DNA from: Aquipuribacter sp. SD81
Lineage (GTDB): Bacteria; Actinomycetota; Actinomycetes; Actinomycetales; JBBAYJ01
Length of the DNA: 64,000 nt
Assembly (NCBI RefSeq): GCF_037153975.1
Contig: NZ_JBBAYJ010000001.1
Coordinates: forward strand, 1-64,000
Direction: 5' to 3'
Each line of letters starts with the position of its first letter. Position 1 is the stretch's first letter. Below are positions 16,714 to 25,245 of this stretch, in pieces. The translations under genes and the position numbers were made by a program. The notes under the pieces were generated by a model. It saw nothing but the letters and a program-made list of their open reading frames with translations. It made no database searches and had not been told where the DNA came from.

Positions 16714-16884
16714 ATGGCCGCCAAGAGCGCTGACGTCCGCCCCAAGATCACGATGGCGTGCACGGAGTGCAAGGAGCGGAACTACATCACGAAGAAGAAC
16801 CGTCGGAACGACCCCGACCGGCTCGACCTCGCAAAGTTCTGCCCGCGCTGCGGCAAGCACACCGCGCACCGCGAGACCCGCTGA
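16714..16884 (+). CDS. rpmG: 50S ribosomal protein L33, zinc-ribbon form
   Basis: The 56-residue protein is L33 of the large subunit. It keeps both Cys pairs (CTEC and CPRC) and so is the zinc-binding form; many bacteria also carry a Cys-free paralogue that replaces it under zinc limitation. [28 protein letters not shown] is the family core. The ATG is preceded by GGAAGG. It lies 51 bases after tRNA-Met and ten bases before the HadA-like gene, an arrangement common in actinobacteria. Confidence 0.96.
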   Translation: MAAKSADVRPKITMACTECKERNYITKKNRRNDPDRLDLAKFCPRCGKHTAHRETR

Positions 16885-16894
16885 TCGCACCCGC

Positions 16895-17344
16895 GTGACG
16901 CTCGACCAGGGGCTCGTCGGCCGGGAGTACCCCGCCGACGAGCCCTTCGTCGTCGGCCGCGAGGCCGTACGGGCCTTCGCGCGCGCCGTGGGGGCCACGC
17001 ACCCGTGGCACCACGACGTCGGCGCCGCCCGCGCGGCGGGCTTCGCCGACCTCGTCGCGCCGCCGACGTTCCTCGTGGTCGCCGCCCAGGGCGCGACGCA
17101 GCGGCTCGTGGCCGACCCCGAGGTCGGCATCGAGTACGCCCGCGTCGTCCACGGCGAGCAGGGCTTCGAGCACCACGCCCCGGTCGTCGCGGGGGAGGAG
17201 CTCCTCGTCACCACGACCGTGGCGGCGCTGCGGCAGGCGGCCGGGGTCGACATGCTCACGCTGCGGACCGAGGTGACGACGGTCGCCGGCGAGGCACGCA
17301 GCACGGTGACCGCCATGCTCGTGCACCGCGGAGCGGCCGCGTGA
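16895..17344 (+). CDS. HadA-like dehydratase subunit (MaoC-type hot-dog fold)
   Basis: The 149-residue protein has the FAS1-type dehydratase N-terminal domain fold: GREYPADEPFVVGREAVRAFARAVG, then APPTFLVVAAQ and a VHGEQGFEHHAPVVAGEEL segment typical of HadA/HadC subunits. In mycobacteria, HadA pairs with HadB to dehydrate 3-hydroxyacyl-ACP in the long-chain (FAS II) fatty acid cycle. The GTG start lies ten bases after rpmG. The gene overlaps the HadB-like gene by four bases, supporting a heterodimer. In an organism without mycolic acids the substrate may differ. Confidence 0.8.
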   Translation: MTLDQGLVGREYPADEPFVVGREAVRAFARAVGATHPWHHDVGAARAAGFADLVAPPTFLVVAAQGATQRLVADPEVGIEYARVVHGEQGFEHHAPVVAGEELLVTTTVAALRQAAGVDMLTLRTEVTTVAGEARSTVTAMLVHRGAAA

Positions 17345-17769
17345 GCGCCCTGCGCCCCCTCGACGGCGTCGCGGTCGGCGACGCCCTCCCGGCGCGCTCC
17401 TTCGTCGTCGACCGCGCCGCCCTCGTCGCGTACGCCGGGGCGTCCACGGACCACAACGCCATCCACTGGAGCGACCGCGTCGCCCGCGAGGTCGGCCTGC
17501 CCGGCGTCATCGCCCACGGCATGCTGACGATGGGCCTCGCCTCTCAGGTCGTCGCCGAGTGGGCGGGGGAGCCGACCGCCGTGCTCGCCTACTCCACCCG
17601 CTTCACCCGGCCGGTGGTCGTGCCCGACCCGGGAGCCGCGACCGTCGAGGTGACGGGTGCGGTGCGCTCCGTCGACGTCGAGGCGCGCCGCTGCGTCGTC
17701 GACCTCACCGTCACGTGCGGCGGGGACACCGTCCTCACCAAGACGCGCGCGACGGTCCGGCTCGCCTGA
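17341..17769 (+). CDS. HadB-like dehydratase subunit (MaoC-type, catalytic)
   Basis: The 142-residue protein carries the hydratase 2 motif STDHNAIHWSDRVA with the catalytic Asp37 and His42, then GVIAHGMLTMG, the family signature after the hot-dog helix. It should supply the active site of the HadAB-like 3-hydroxyacyl thioester dehydratase. The GTG start overlaps the end of the HadA-like gene by four bases. In related genomes this pair usually precedes murB; here a divergent regulator and transporter pair separates them. Confidence 0.82.
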   Translation: MSALRPLDGVAVGDALPARSFVVDRAALVAYAGASTDHNAIHWSDRVAREVGLPGVIAHGMLTMGLASQVVAEWAGEPTAVLAYSTRFTRPVVVPDPGAATVEVTGAVRSVDVEARRCVVDLTVTCGGDTVLTKTRATVRLA

Positions 17770-17781
17770 CGAGCGCGGCCC

Positions 17782-18957
17782 TCAGCGTCCGGGGGCCGGG
17801 CCCGTCGTGGTGCCCGTCCGCAGGTGCACCGGCAGGGTGACGTCGGTGGGCTCGCCGCCGCCCAGGCGGCCGAGGACGGCGTCGGCGGTGGCCCGTGCCT
17901 TGTCCGCCACCGGCTGCACGAGGGTCGTGAGCGCGTGCGGGCGCAGCCACGGCAGGTCGACGCCGTCGAACCCGACGACGCTCACGTCGCCCGGCACGGC
18001 GAGGCCGAGCTCGCCGCACGCCTGCACGACACCCGCCGCGAGGACGTCGCTCTGCGCGACCACGGCCGTGGGCCGCCCGCGACCCGCCGGCCCCGCGGGG
18101 TCGGCGAGCACGGCGTGCGCGGCCCGGCGGCCGTGCTCGACGGCGTTCGTCGCGCACTCGTGCACCGCGACGGGACGCAGCGCGTCCTCCACGCCCGCGA
18201 GCCGGGCGGTGCAGTCGGCGAAGCCTCGGAGCCGTCGGCGCCGGGACCCCAGCGCCCCCTCGTGCCCGTCCAGCCGCCACGGCATCGTGACGACGGCGAC
18301 GCGCTCGTGCCCGAGCGCGAGCAGGTGCTCGGCCGCCTCGCGCGAGCCGGTCCGGTCGTCGACCCGCACGAGCGAGGCGCCGGGCACGTCCGGGCCCTCG
18401 ATCGACACGACCGGCACGCCGCGGTCGCGGACCACGGCGAGCGCCGGGTCGTCCGGCAGCCCGCCGGTGGCGAAGACGACGGCGTCCATCGCGGCGGTCC
18501 GGTACTGCTCGGCCGGGGCGCCGGAGAGGTCGTGCGTCATGGGCAGCAGGAGGATGGCGAGCCCCTCGCCGGCCAGCGCGTCGACGACGCCGTCGAGCAG
18601 CGTCGCGACGTAGGGGTCGCGGAAGGCGTCGCGGAGCCGCTCGCCCACCACGACGCCGACGACGCCGGAGCGCCCGCGCCGCAGCGACGCGGCGGTCGGG
18701 TCGGGCCCGGCGTAGCCGAGCCCGCGGGCGGCGGCGAGCACGCGCTCGCGCGTGGCCACCGCCACCGGACCCGCGCCGCTGAAGGCGAGCGAGGCGGTCG
18801 AGGCGGAGACGCCCGCGGCCGCGGCGACGTCGGCGAGGGTGGGGCGCCGCGTGGCGCGCGCGGGACGCGGGACGGGAGCGATGGGGCTCGGCCTCCTCGT
18901 GGTGGGCGGGCACCCCCCGGCGGGAGGGTTGGCGACCGGTCCAGTCTGCCGTAGCAT
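17782..18957 (-). CDS. LacI-family transcriptional regulator
   Basis: The product has a LacI helix-turn-helix (PTLADVAAAAGVSASTASLAFSGAGPV) followed by a periplasmic-binding-protein-like effector domain (SGVVGVVVGERLRDAFRDPYVATLLDGV to VSVVGFDGVDLPWLRP). The ATG at 18955-18957 gives 391 residues, with a 41-residue Pro/Arg-rich lead before the DNA-binding domain. No ribosome binding site precedes it, and no ATG, GTG or TTG lies closer to the helix-turn-helix. A GAGGAGG sits inside the lead, so the exact start is open. It is divergent from an MFS transporter gene, its probable target, with a TTCGATCGAA palindrome between them. Confidence 0.82.
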   Translation of the reverse strand: MLRQTGPVANPPAGGCPPTTRRPSPIAPVPRPARATRRPTLADVAAAAGVSASTASLAFSGAGPVAVATRERVLAAARGLGYAGPDPTAASLRRGRSGVVGVVVGERLRDAFRDPYVATLLDGVVDALAGEGLAILLLPMTHDLSGAPAEQYRTAAMDAVVFATGGLPDDPALAVVRDRGVPVVSIEGPDVPGASLVRVDDRTGSREAAEHLLALGHERVAVVTMPWRLDGHEGALGSRRRRLRGFADCTARLAGVEDALRPVAVHECATNAVEHGRRAAHAVLADPAGPAGRGRPTAVVAQSDVLAAGVVQACGELGLAVPGDVSVVGFDGVDLPWLRPHALTTLVQPVADKARATADAVLGRLGGGEPTDVTLPVHLRTGTTTGPAPGR

Positions 18958-18960
18958 CGC

Positions 18961-18984
18961 ATCGATTCGATCGAAACGATTCGA
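18961..18984. promoter_or_regulatory. LacI-type operator in the divergent promoter region
   Basis: TTCGATCGAA (18966-18975) is a perfect palindrome with a central CG-rich core, and CGATTCGA occurs twice (18963-18970 and 18977-18984), 14 bases apart. LacI-family operators are palindromes of this kind, and the site lies between the regulator and the transporter gene. Both genes are likely controlled from here. Confidence 0.55.
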
Positions 18985-19024
18985 CCCATGCGGCCCGCCG
19001 CGGCGGTCCAGGAGGAGGAGCACC

Positions 19025-20353
19025 GTGAGCGTCGTCGACGAGACCCGGACGGACGCCGACGCCCGCGCCGTGCGGGCCGCGACCCTGTCGGTGTACGCCG
19101 TGTTCGCCGCCAACGGCGTCCTCATCTCCGGCCTGCTCGCGCGGCTGTCCGCCGTGCGGGAGGACCTCGCGCTGAGCCCCCAGCAGCTCGGGCTGCTCCT
19201 GCTCGCCGGCTCGGTCGGCTCGCTGCTCGCGCTGCCCACCGCGGGCGCCCTCGTGCAGCGCCTCGGCGTGCGCCCGGTCGTCCTCGCGGGGGCCGTCGCG
19301 GCCTGCCTCGGGGTCGCCGTGGTCGGCTGGGCGCCGGACCGCGTCCTGCTCGCGGTCGGGCTCTTCGTGTGGGGCTTCGCCAACGGCGCGTGGGACGTCG
19401 CCATGAACGTCGAGGCCGCCGACGTCGAGCGCCGCCTCGGCATCACGATCATGCCGCGGTTCCACGGGCTGTGGAGCGTCGGCACGGTGCTCGGTGCGGG
19501 TGTCGCCGCGGGGGCGGCGTTCCTCGCCGTCGGGCGCGGGCCGCACCTGCTCGTCATGTCGGTGCTCGTCCTGGTCGGTGCCGCACTGTCGGTCCGCCAC
19601 TTCCTGCCGCCGCACCTCGGCTCCCGCGGCGCGGCCGACGAGCACGCCCGCAACGCGGCCGAGGCCGCCGCCGCGTCGGGTGCCCCCGCCGGCGCCCCGG
19701 TCCGGCGCTACTCCCTCGCAGACGCGTGGCGCGAGCCCCGCACCCTCCTCGTCGGCGTCACCATGCTCGGCTTCGCGCTGGCCGAGGGCATCGCCGGTGA
19801 CTGGCTCGCGATCGCCGTGCGCGACTCGCGCGGCGCCGAGGAGCACGTGGGGGTGGCCGTGTACTGGGTGTTCCTCGCCAGCGTCATGGCCGGCCGCTTC
19901 CTCGGCCCGGCGGTCCTCGACCGCTACGGCCGCTACCGCCCGCTCCTCGTCATGGCGGGCATGGTCGTGCTCGGTGTGCTGAGCGTCGTCTTCGTGCCCG
20001 GCCTGCTCGGGCCCGTGCTCGGTGCCGTCCTGTGGGGCGTCGGGGCGAGCCTCGGCTTCCCCGTCGGCATGACGGCGGCCGCGGACGACCCCGTGAAGGC
20101 GGCGGTGCGGGTGTCGGTCGTGGCCTCCGTCGCCTACACCGCCTTCCTCGCCGGGCCGCCGCTGGTCGGCCTGCTCGGCGAGCGCTTCGGCACCGACCTC
20201 GCCCTGCTCGCCGCGCTCGGCGCCGCCGTCCTCGCGGCCTGCACGGCCGCGGCCATGCGCCCGGTGACGCCCGCGCCGCCGGGGAGCGGGTCCGCCGACC
20301 CGGTCGCCGTCCCGGTCGACGCGCCCGCCCGGGCGCCCGGCGGACGCGGCTAA
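19025..20353 (+). CDS. MFS transporter, sugar/fucose-permease-like
   Basis: The 442-residue protein has about twelve hydrophobic helices in two halves separated by a cytoplasmic loop near residues 195-235 (GSRGAADEHARNAAEAAAASG). The first half includes GFANGAWDVAMNVEAADVERR, the pattern seen in the YbjJ/FucP-like branch of the major facilitator superfamily. The substrate is unknown. The GTG start has GGAGGAGGAG eight bases upstream. It is divergent from the LacI-type regulator, which suggests uptake or export of a sugar-like compound under its control (inference). Confidence 0.82.
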   Translation: MSVVDETRTDADARAVRAATLSVYAVFAANGVLISGLLARLSAVREDLALSPQQLGLLLLAGSVGSLLALPTAGALVQRLGVRPVVLAGAVAACLGVAVVGWAPDRVLLAVGLFVWGFANGAWDVAMNVEAADVERRLGITIMPRFHGLWSVGTVLGAGVAAGAAFLAVGRGPHLLVMSVLVLVGAALSVRHFLPPHLGSRGAADEHARNAAEAAAASGAPAGAPVRRYSLADAWREPRTLLVGVTMLGFALAEGIAGDWLAIAVRDSRGAEEHVGVAVYWVFLASVMAGRFLGPAVLDRYGRYRPLLVMAGMVVLGVLSVVFVPGLLGPVLGAVLWGVGASLGFPVGMTAAADDPVKAAVRVSVVASVAYTAFLAGPPLVGLLGERFGTDLALLAALGAAVLAACTAAAMRPVTPAPPGSGSADPVAVPVDAPARAPGGRG

Positions 20354-20356
20354 CCT
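20351..20356 (+). promoter_or_regulatory. -10 box of a leaderless murB promoter
   Basis: TAACCT overlaps the TAA stop of the MFS gene and is followed by GCCGCG and the murB GTG. The six-base gap fits transcription starting at the start codon, and no Shine-Dalgarno sequence is present. The adenosine-deaminase-family gene has the same spacer and layout. Confidence 0.6.
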
Positions 20357-20362
20357 GCCGCG

Positions 20363-21481
20363 GTGACGACCCTCGCCGACCTCACGACCCTGCGCGTCGG
20401 CGGGCCGGCCGGCCGGCTCGTCGACGTCCACGACGCCGACGGCCTGCTCGCGGCGGTCTCGGAGGTCGACGCGCGGGGCGAGCGGCTGCTCCTCGTCGCG
20501 GGCGGGTCCAACCTCGTCGTCGGCGACGACGGCTTCGACGGCACCGTGGTCCACGTCCGGGCCCCCGGCCTCGTCGCCGGCGCGGCGGACGACGCGCTGC
20601 GGCCCGTGCCCGGGGTCACGGTGCCGGGCGCGGACGCCTGTGGTGGCGCCGACGTGCTCGTCGAGGCCGGTGTGGTGTGGGACGAGCTCGTCGCGCTCGC
20701 GTGCCGCTCCGGCTGGGCGGGTCTGGAGGCGCTGTCCGGCATCCCCGGCAGCGTCGGGGCCACTCCGGTTCAGAACGTCGGCGCGTACGGCGCGGAGGTC
20801 GCCGACACCGTCGCGTCGGTCCAGGTCTACGACCGCCTCGAGCGGCGCGTGCGGACCCTCGCGAACCGCGAGTGCGCCTTCGCCTACCGCGACTCCGCCC
20901 TCAAGCGGGCCGCCCGTTCCGGGCCGGACGGCGGTGACCGCTACGTCGTGCTGCGGGTGCGCTTCCAGCTGCGCCTGGCCGACCTGTCCGCCCCGGTCCG
21001 CTACACCGAGCTCGCCCGCCGGCTCGGGGTCGACGTCGGCGGGCGCGCGCCGCTGCAGGAGGTCCGCGAGGCCGTGCTCGCGCTGCGGGCGGGCAAGGGC
21101 ATGGTGCTCGACTCACCCGACGCCCCGGACCCGGACACGTGGAGCGTCGGCTCGTTCTTCACCAACCCGGTCGTGCCGGAGCACGCGCTCACCGCGGCGC
21201 TCGCGGACGCGCCCCGCTGGCCGGCGGGGGAGGACGGCGACGGCCGGGCGCTCGTCAAGCTGCCCGCCGCGTGGCTCATCGAGCACGCGGGCATCGGCCG
21301 GGGGCACGGCCTGCCGGGCCCGGCGGCCGTGTCGACCAAGCACACCCTCGCCCTCACCAACCGGGGCGGCGCGCGGGCCGCGGACGTCGTCGCGCTCGCC
21401 CGCGAGGTCCGCGACGCCGTCGTGACGGCGTTCGGGGTCGTGCTCGTGCCCGAGCCGCGGCTGGTCGGCGTCAGCCTCTGA
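20363..21481 (+). CDS. murB: UDP-N-acetylenolpyruvoylglucosamine reductase
   Basis: The 372-residue flavoprotein reduces UDP-GlcNAc-enolpyruvate to UDP-MurNAc with NADPH in the cytoplasmic stage of peptidoglycan synthesis. FAD-binding AGGSN (46-50) and SGIPGSVGATPVQNVGAYG match the family, the catalytic Ser is S264 in GSFFTNP, and LIEHAGIGRG is the substrate-binding region. The length and motif spacing suggest a type I enzyme. The GTG start is read as leaderless because of the upstream -10 box. The 3' end overlaps the convergent adenosine-deaminase-family gene by 11 bases. Confidence 0.94.
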   Translation: MTTLADLTTLRVGGPAGRLVDVHDADGLLAAVSEVDARGERLLLVAGGSNLVVGDDGFDGTVVHVRAPGLVAGAADDALRPVPGVTVPGADACGGADVLVEAGVVWDELVALACRSGWAGLEALSGIPGSVGATPVQNVGAYGAEVADTVASVQVYDRLERRVRTLANRECAFAYRDSALKRAARSGPDGGDRYVVLRVRFQLRLADLSAPVRYTELARRLGVDVGGRAPLQEVREAVLALRAGKGMVLDSPDAPDPDTWSVGSFFTNPVVPEHALTAALADAPRWPAGEDGDGRALVKLPAAWLIEHAGIGRGHGLPGPAAVSTKHTLALTNRGGARAADVVALAREVRDAVVTAFGVVLVPEPRLVGVSL

Positions 21482-22565
21482 CGGCGTCGCGGGCGTCGCG
21501 GGCGTCGTGGCCCCGGGCGGGCGCGCCCGGCGGGGTGGCGAGCCACGCGTCGACCTCCGCGAGCCAGCCCGCCCGCTGCGCCTCGCCCACCCGGGCCAGC
21601 CGCAGGCTGGCCCGGGCCAGGTCGGCGAGCGCGGTGTCGTCGAGGCCCCAGCCGTCGCGGGCCGTCTCGTACTGCGCGACCAGGCGGGACCCGAAGAGCA
21701 GGGGGTCGTCGGCGCCGAGCGCCACCTGCGCGCCCGCGGCCAGCAGCCGCCGCCCCGGGACGGCCTCGGGCTCCGGGTAGACACCGAGGCCGACGTTGCT
21801 GGCCGGGCACACCTCGAGCCCCACCCCCGCCGCGACGACCTGCCGCAGCACGGCAGGGTCCTCGACCGAGCGGACGCCGTGGCCCAGCCGGTCGGGGCGG
21901 AGCTCGGCGAGCACGTGCGCGACGTGGTCGGCGCCGAGCAGCTCACCGCCGTGGGGGACGGACGCGAGCCCGGCGCGCCGGGCGATGGCGAAGGCGGGGC
22001 CGAACTCGGCCGTGTCCCCGCGCCGCTCGTCGTTGCTCAGCCCGAACCCCACGACCTCGCCGGGCCCGTCGCCCGCGTGCCGGGCCGCGAGGCGCGCGAG
22101 GGTGCGGGCGTCCAGGGGGTGCCGGAGCCGGCTCGCGGCCACGACCACCCCCACCGAGCACCCGGTCGTGGCGCTCGCCTCGCGCGCGGCGTCGAGCACG
22201 ACCTCCAGCGCGGGGGTGAGGCCGCCCACGTGCGGCGCGTACGACGTCGGGTCCACCTGCAGCTCCAGGCGGCGCGAGCCCTCGGCGGCGTCGTCCGCGG
22301 CCGCCTCGAGCACGATCCGCCGCATGTCGGCGGCGCTGCGCACGCACGCGCGCGCCGCGTCGTACAGCCGCTGGAAGCGGAACCAGCCGCGCTCGTCCGC
22401 GGGCACGCGCAGCAGGTGGTGCTCCCGCAGCGTCTCCGGCAGCCGGACGCCGCACCCGGCGGCGAGCTCCTCGAGCGTGCCGGGGCGCATCGAGCCCGTG
22501 AAGTGCAGGTGCAGGTGCGCCTTGGGCAGCGTCGCGAGGTCACGGCGACCGGCGGGCGTGGGCAC
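21471..22565 (-). CDS. Adenosine deaminase family protein
   Basis: The 364-residue protein has the TIM-barrel deaminase order: an N-terminal zinc-binding His-x-His in PKAHLHLHFTG (H19, H21), PHGGE with the catalytic Glu, RLGHGV with a zinc/catalytic His, CPASNV, and GADDPLLFGS with the paired Asp that completes the site. Adenosine, adenine or a modified nucleoside could be the substrate. The site differs from classical adenosine deaminase at several small positions (HGGE instead of HAGE, GADDP instead of NTDDP), so the substrate is open. The GTG start is leaderless-like, with TAGTCT six bases upstream. Confidence 0.82.
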   Translation of the reverse strand: MPTPAGRRDLATLPKAHLHLHFTGSMRPGTLEELAAGCGVRLPETLREHHLLRVPADERGWFRFQRLYDAARACVRSAADMRRIVLEAAADDAAEGSRRLELQVDPTSYAPHVGGLTPALEVVLDAAREASATTGCSVGVVVAASRLRHPLDARTLARLAARHAGDGPGEVVGFGLSNDERRGDTAEFGPAFAIARRAGLASVPHGGELLGADHVAHVLAELRPDRLGHGVRSVEDPAVLRQVVAAGVGLEVCPASNVGLGVYPEPEAVPGRRLLAAGAQVALGADDPLLFGSRLVAQYETARDGWGLDDTALADLARASLRLARVGEAQRAGWLAEVDAWLATPPGAPARGHDARDARDAVRG

Positions 22566-22571
22566 CGCGGC

Positions 22572-22577
22572 AGACTA
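22572..22577 (-). promoter_or_regulatory. -10 box of a leaderless promoter for the deaminase gene
   Basis: On the minus strand TAGTCT is followed by GCCGCG and then the GTG start. Both spacing and spacer sequence are identical to the murB promoter at 20351. Confidence 0.55.
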
Positions 22578-22622
22578 CGCAGGGCGCCCCTGCGCCCGGT
22601 GCCTCGCCGCGGGCCCGTCGCC

Positions 22623-23255
22623 TCAGAGCAGGCCGTGCTGCTGGGCGACGACGACGGCGCGGGTGCGGTCGTCCACGTCGAGCTTCGCGAAGACGCGCAG
22701 CAGGTGCGTCTTGACCGTCGCCTCGCCGATGAACAGCCGGCGGCCGATCTCCGCGTTGCTCCACCCCTCGGCGACCCCCCGCAGGACGTCGGTCTCCCGC
22801 GGGGTCAGCGAGGGCGCGGCCGGCGCGCGGACCCGGCGCACGAGGCGGGCGGCCACCTGGGGCGCGAGCACCGTCTCGCCGCGCGCCGCGGCGCGCAGGC
22901 CCTGCACGAGGACCTCGGCGGGGCAGTCCTTGAGCAGGTACCCGCGCGCGCCGGCCTCGACGGCACGGAGGATGTCCGCGTCGGTGTCGTACGTCGTGAG
23001 CACGAGCACCGCCGCCCCGGGGTCGCGAGCCAGCACGCGCTCGGTCGCCCCGGCGCCGTCCAGGCGCGGCATGCGCAGGTCGGTGAGCAGCACGTCGGGG
23101 CGCAGCCGCTCGTGCAGCGTGACGGCCTCCTCGCCGTCCGCGGCCTGCCCGACCACCTCGACGTCGGGCTCCCCGGACAGCAGGCCGACGATGCCCGCCC
23201 TCACGACGGGGTGGTCGTCGGCGACGAGGACCCGGACCGGCCGCGCGTCGCTCAC
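22623..23255 (-). CDS. NarL/LuxR-type response regulator
   Basis: The 210-residue protein has an N-terminal receiver domain with the acidic pair ADD (12-14), phospho-acceptor D59 in LLTDLRMP, and K109, followed by a LuxR-type helix-turn-helix (LTPRETDVLRGVAEGWSNAEIGRRLFIGEATVKTHLLRVFAKL, about 149-191). It is the last gene of a four-gene operon and overlaps the sensor kinase gene by four bases, so the kinase is its partner. The target is probably the operon itself. The inverted repeat at 26245-26268 is a candidate site. Confidence 0.9.
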   Translation of the reverse strand: MSDARPVRVLVADDHPVVRAGIVGLLSGEPDVEVVGQAADGEEAVTLHERLRPDVLLTDLRMPRLDGAGATERVLARDPGAAVLVLTTYDTDADILRAVEAGARGYLLKDCPAEVLVQGLRAAARGETVLAPQVAARLVRRVRAPAAPSLTPRETDVLRGVAEGWSNAEIGRRLFIGEATVKTHLLRVFAKLDVDDRTRAVVVAQQHGLL

Positions 23256-24454
23256 GCCTCCGGCACCTCCACCGCGAGGCGCGTGCCGCCACCCGGGCCG
23301 CTCGCGACGTCGACGCGGCCGCCGACGTCCCCGGCGCGCTGCCGCAGGCCCTGCAGGCCGTACCCCGTCGGCGCCGCGCCGGGGACCAGGCCGCGGCCGT
23401 CGTCCTCGACCACGAGGCGGACGGTGCCGTCGGAGCGGTCGAGACCCAGCCGCACCGTCGTCGCCGCGGCGTGCTTGCGCACGTTCGCCAGGCCCTCCTG
23501 CGCCGTGCGCAGCAGCACGACGGCGAGGTCCTGGTCGAGGTCCGCGCCGGCCTGCTCGACCTCCACCGACACCCGCAGCCCCGTCTCCGCCGCGAACCGG
23601 TCCGCGAGGCGGCGCAGCGCCCCGGCCAGGTCGCTGCCGTGGACCTCCACCGGGGAGAAGGCGGCGACGAGCGCCCGCGCCTCCACGAGGTTCGTGCGGG
23701 CGACGTCCTCGATCGCGGCGAGACGCTCGCGAGCCCGGTCGGCGTCGCCGGTCTCCACGTCGCGGCGCGCCACCTGCGCGAGCACGACGAGGCTCGTGAA
23801 GCCCTGCGCGAGGGTGTCGTGGATGTCGCGGGCGACCCGGGCCCGCGCCTCGGCCGCACCGGCGGACCGCTCGGCGGCGGCGAGGTCCGCACGGGTGAGG
23901 CGCAGCTGGTCGAGCAGGTCGGCCCGCTCGGCGGACTGCTCGATGATCGAGCTGATCCACAGTCCCAGCGTCAGACTGAACAGGAAGCTCGCCGCTACCG
24001 CCGCGCCGTAGCTGCGCAGCGCCGCGGGGCCGAAGCCGAACGCGAGGCCGAAGCCGACGAGCCCGGCGACCGACACGACCGCCGTCATCGCGACGGCGCG
24101 GGCACGGCCCTCGACCAGCAGCCACACCTGCGGGTAGGCGAGGAACAGCAGGAACGAGGTGCCGGCGTCCAGCCACAGCAGCAGCACGAGGGCGACCACG
24201 AGCACCGCGAGGTAGCCGAAGGCCCGCGGCTGCGACCGTGTCCGGGCGGCCGGGCCGCCGAGGAGCAGGTAGGCCACCGCGAGGACGCCGATCACGGTGA
24301 ACGCCGTCACGAGCTGCTCGGGCGGGTTGTCGCCCTCGGCAACGAGGGAGACCGCGGCGAGGGCGAGGACGACCCAGAACGCGGCGTCCCACCCCACGAC
24401 CCGTCGGTCCCACGCGTGGACCGGCGGGGTCGTGGGGCCGGTGTGCTCGCTCAC
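23252..24454 (-). CDS. Membrane sensor histidine kinase (HisKA_3 type)
   Basis: The 400-residue protein has five or six hydrophobic helices within residues 20-170, a coiled linker, a HisKA_3 dimerisation domain with phospho-acceptor H212 in RDIHDTLAQGF, and a C-terminal ATPase domain (N-box LANVRKHAAAT, G-box VEDDGRGL and GGGTRLAVEVP). This is the DesK/LiaS-like type that pairs with NarL-family regulators. The sensory region has almost no extracellular loop, so it may sense the membrane or the adjacent transporter. It overlaps both neighbours by four bases. Confidence 0.9.
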   Translation of the reverse strand: MSEHTGPTTPPVHAWDRRVVGWDAAFWVVLALAAVSLVAEGDNPPEQLVTAFTVIGVLAVAYLLLGGPAARTRSQPRAFGYLAVLVVALVLLLWLDAGTSFLLFLAYPQVWLLVEGRARAVAMTAVVSVAGLVGFGLAFGFGPAALRSYGAAVAASFLFSLTLGLWISSIIEQSAERADLLDQLRLTRADLAAAERSAGAAEARARVARDIHDTLAQGFTSLVVLAQVARRDVETGDADRARERLAAIEDVARTNLVEARALVAAFSPVEVHGSDLAGALRRLADRFAAETGLRVSVEVEQAGADLDQDLAVVLLRTAQEGLANVRKHAAATTVRLGLDRSDGTVRLVVEDDGRGLVPGAAPTGYGLQGLRQRAGDVGGRVDVASGPGGGTRLAVEVPEA

Positions 24455-25245
24455 CCGTGCCGACGGGGCAGCCACCGGAACGTCAGCCGGGCGAGGACCA
24501 GCCCGGCGACGAGCCACACGACGAGCACGACCGCCGTCTCGGTCGTCTGCCACGACCCCGAGGGTTCCACCTGCAGCCAGCCCGTGTCATCGAGGAACAC
24601 CGACCGCATGCCCTGCGCCATCCACTTGAGCGGGAAGAGCGAGGCGACGTCGAGCATCCAGCCGGGCAGGTCGGACACGACGAAGTACACGCCGCTGATG
24701 AACTGCAGGACGATCATCGGAGGCGTCACGACCGCGCTCGCGGAGCGGGCGTTCGGCGGCACGGAGCTGAAGGCGATGCCGAGGACCGTGCCCGCGGCGG
24801 TGCCGAGCACGACGATCCACGCGAAGCGGACCCACAGGTCCGCGCCGCTCGGCAGGGTGACGTCGAAGAACAGGACCGCGACGGTGAGCAGCAGCACGAG
24901 CTGAAGCGCCGTGGTGAGGAGGACCTGGCCGATCTTGCCGAGGAAGAAGGCCACGGGCGGCATGGGCGTGGTCCGCAGCCGCTTGAGGGTGCCGTTGTCC
25001 CGCTCGATCGTCAGCTCGATGGCCATGGCCTGGAAGCTCGTGAGCAGGACCCCGGCGGCGGCGATGCCCGCGACGAAGTACTGGGTGAAGGGCACGCCGC
25101 CCGGCAGCTCGGCGTCGAAGACGCTGCCGAAGATCACGAGCAGGATGACGGGGAAGAGCAGGTTGAAGATCACGGCGTCGCGCTCGCGGAAGAACTGCAG
25201 GAGCTCCACGCGGGTGCGGGCGGCGCCGATCGCGAGCGTGCTCAT
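24451..25245 (-). CDS. ABC-2 type transporter permease
   Basis: The 264-residue protein has the ABC-2 permease layout: a cytoplasmic N-terminus, about six membrane helices, and an ERDNGTLKRLRTTPMPP segment (about 100-116) matching the E-x(3)-G-T-L-x(2)-L-x(2)-T-P signature of the family. It should form the membrane channel for the adjacent ATPase, most likely a drug or lipid exporter. The ATG start overlaps the stop of the ATPase gene by four bases. Confidence 0.88.
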   Translation of the reverse strand: MSTLAIGAARTRVELLQFFRERDAVIFNLLFPVILLVIFGSVFDAELPGGVPFTQYFVAGIAAAGVLLTSFQAMAIELTIERDNGTLKRLRTTPMPPVAFFLGKIGQVLLTTALQLVLLLTVAVLFFDVTLPSGADLWVRFAWIVVLGTAAGTVLGIAFSSVPPNARSASAVVTPPMIVLQFISGVYFVVSDLPGWMLDVASLFPLKWMAQGMRSVFLDDTGWLQVEPSGSWQTTETAVVLVVWLVAGLVLARLTFRWLPRRHG

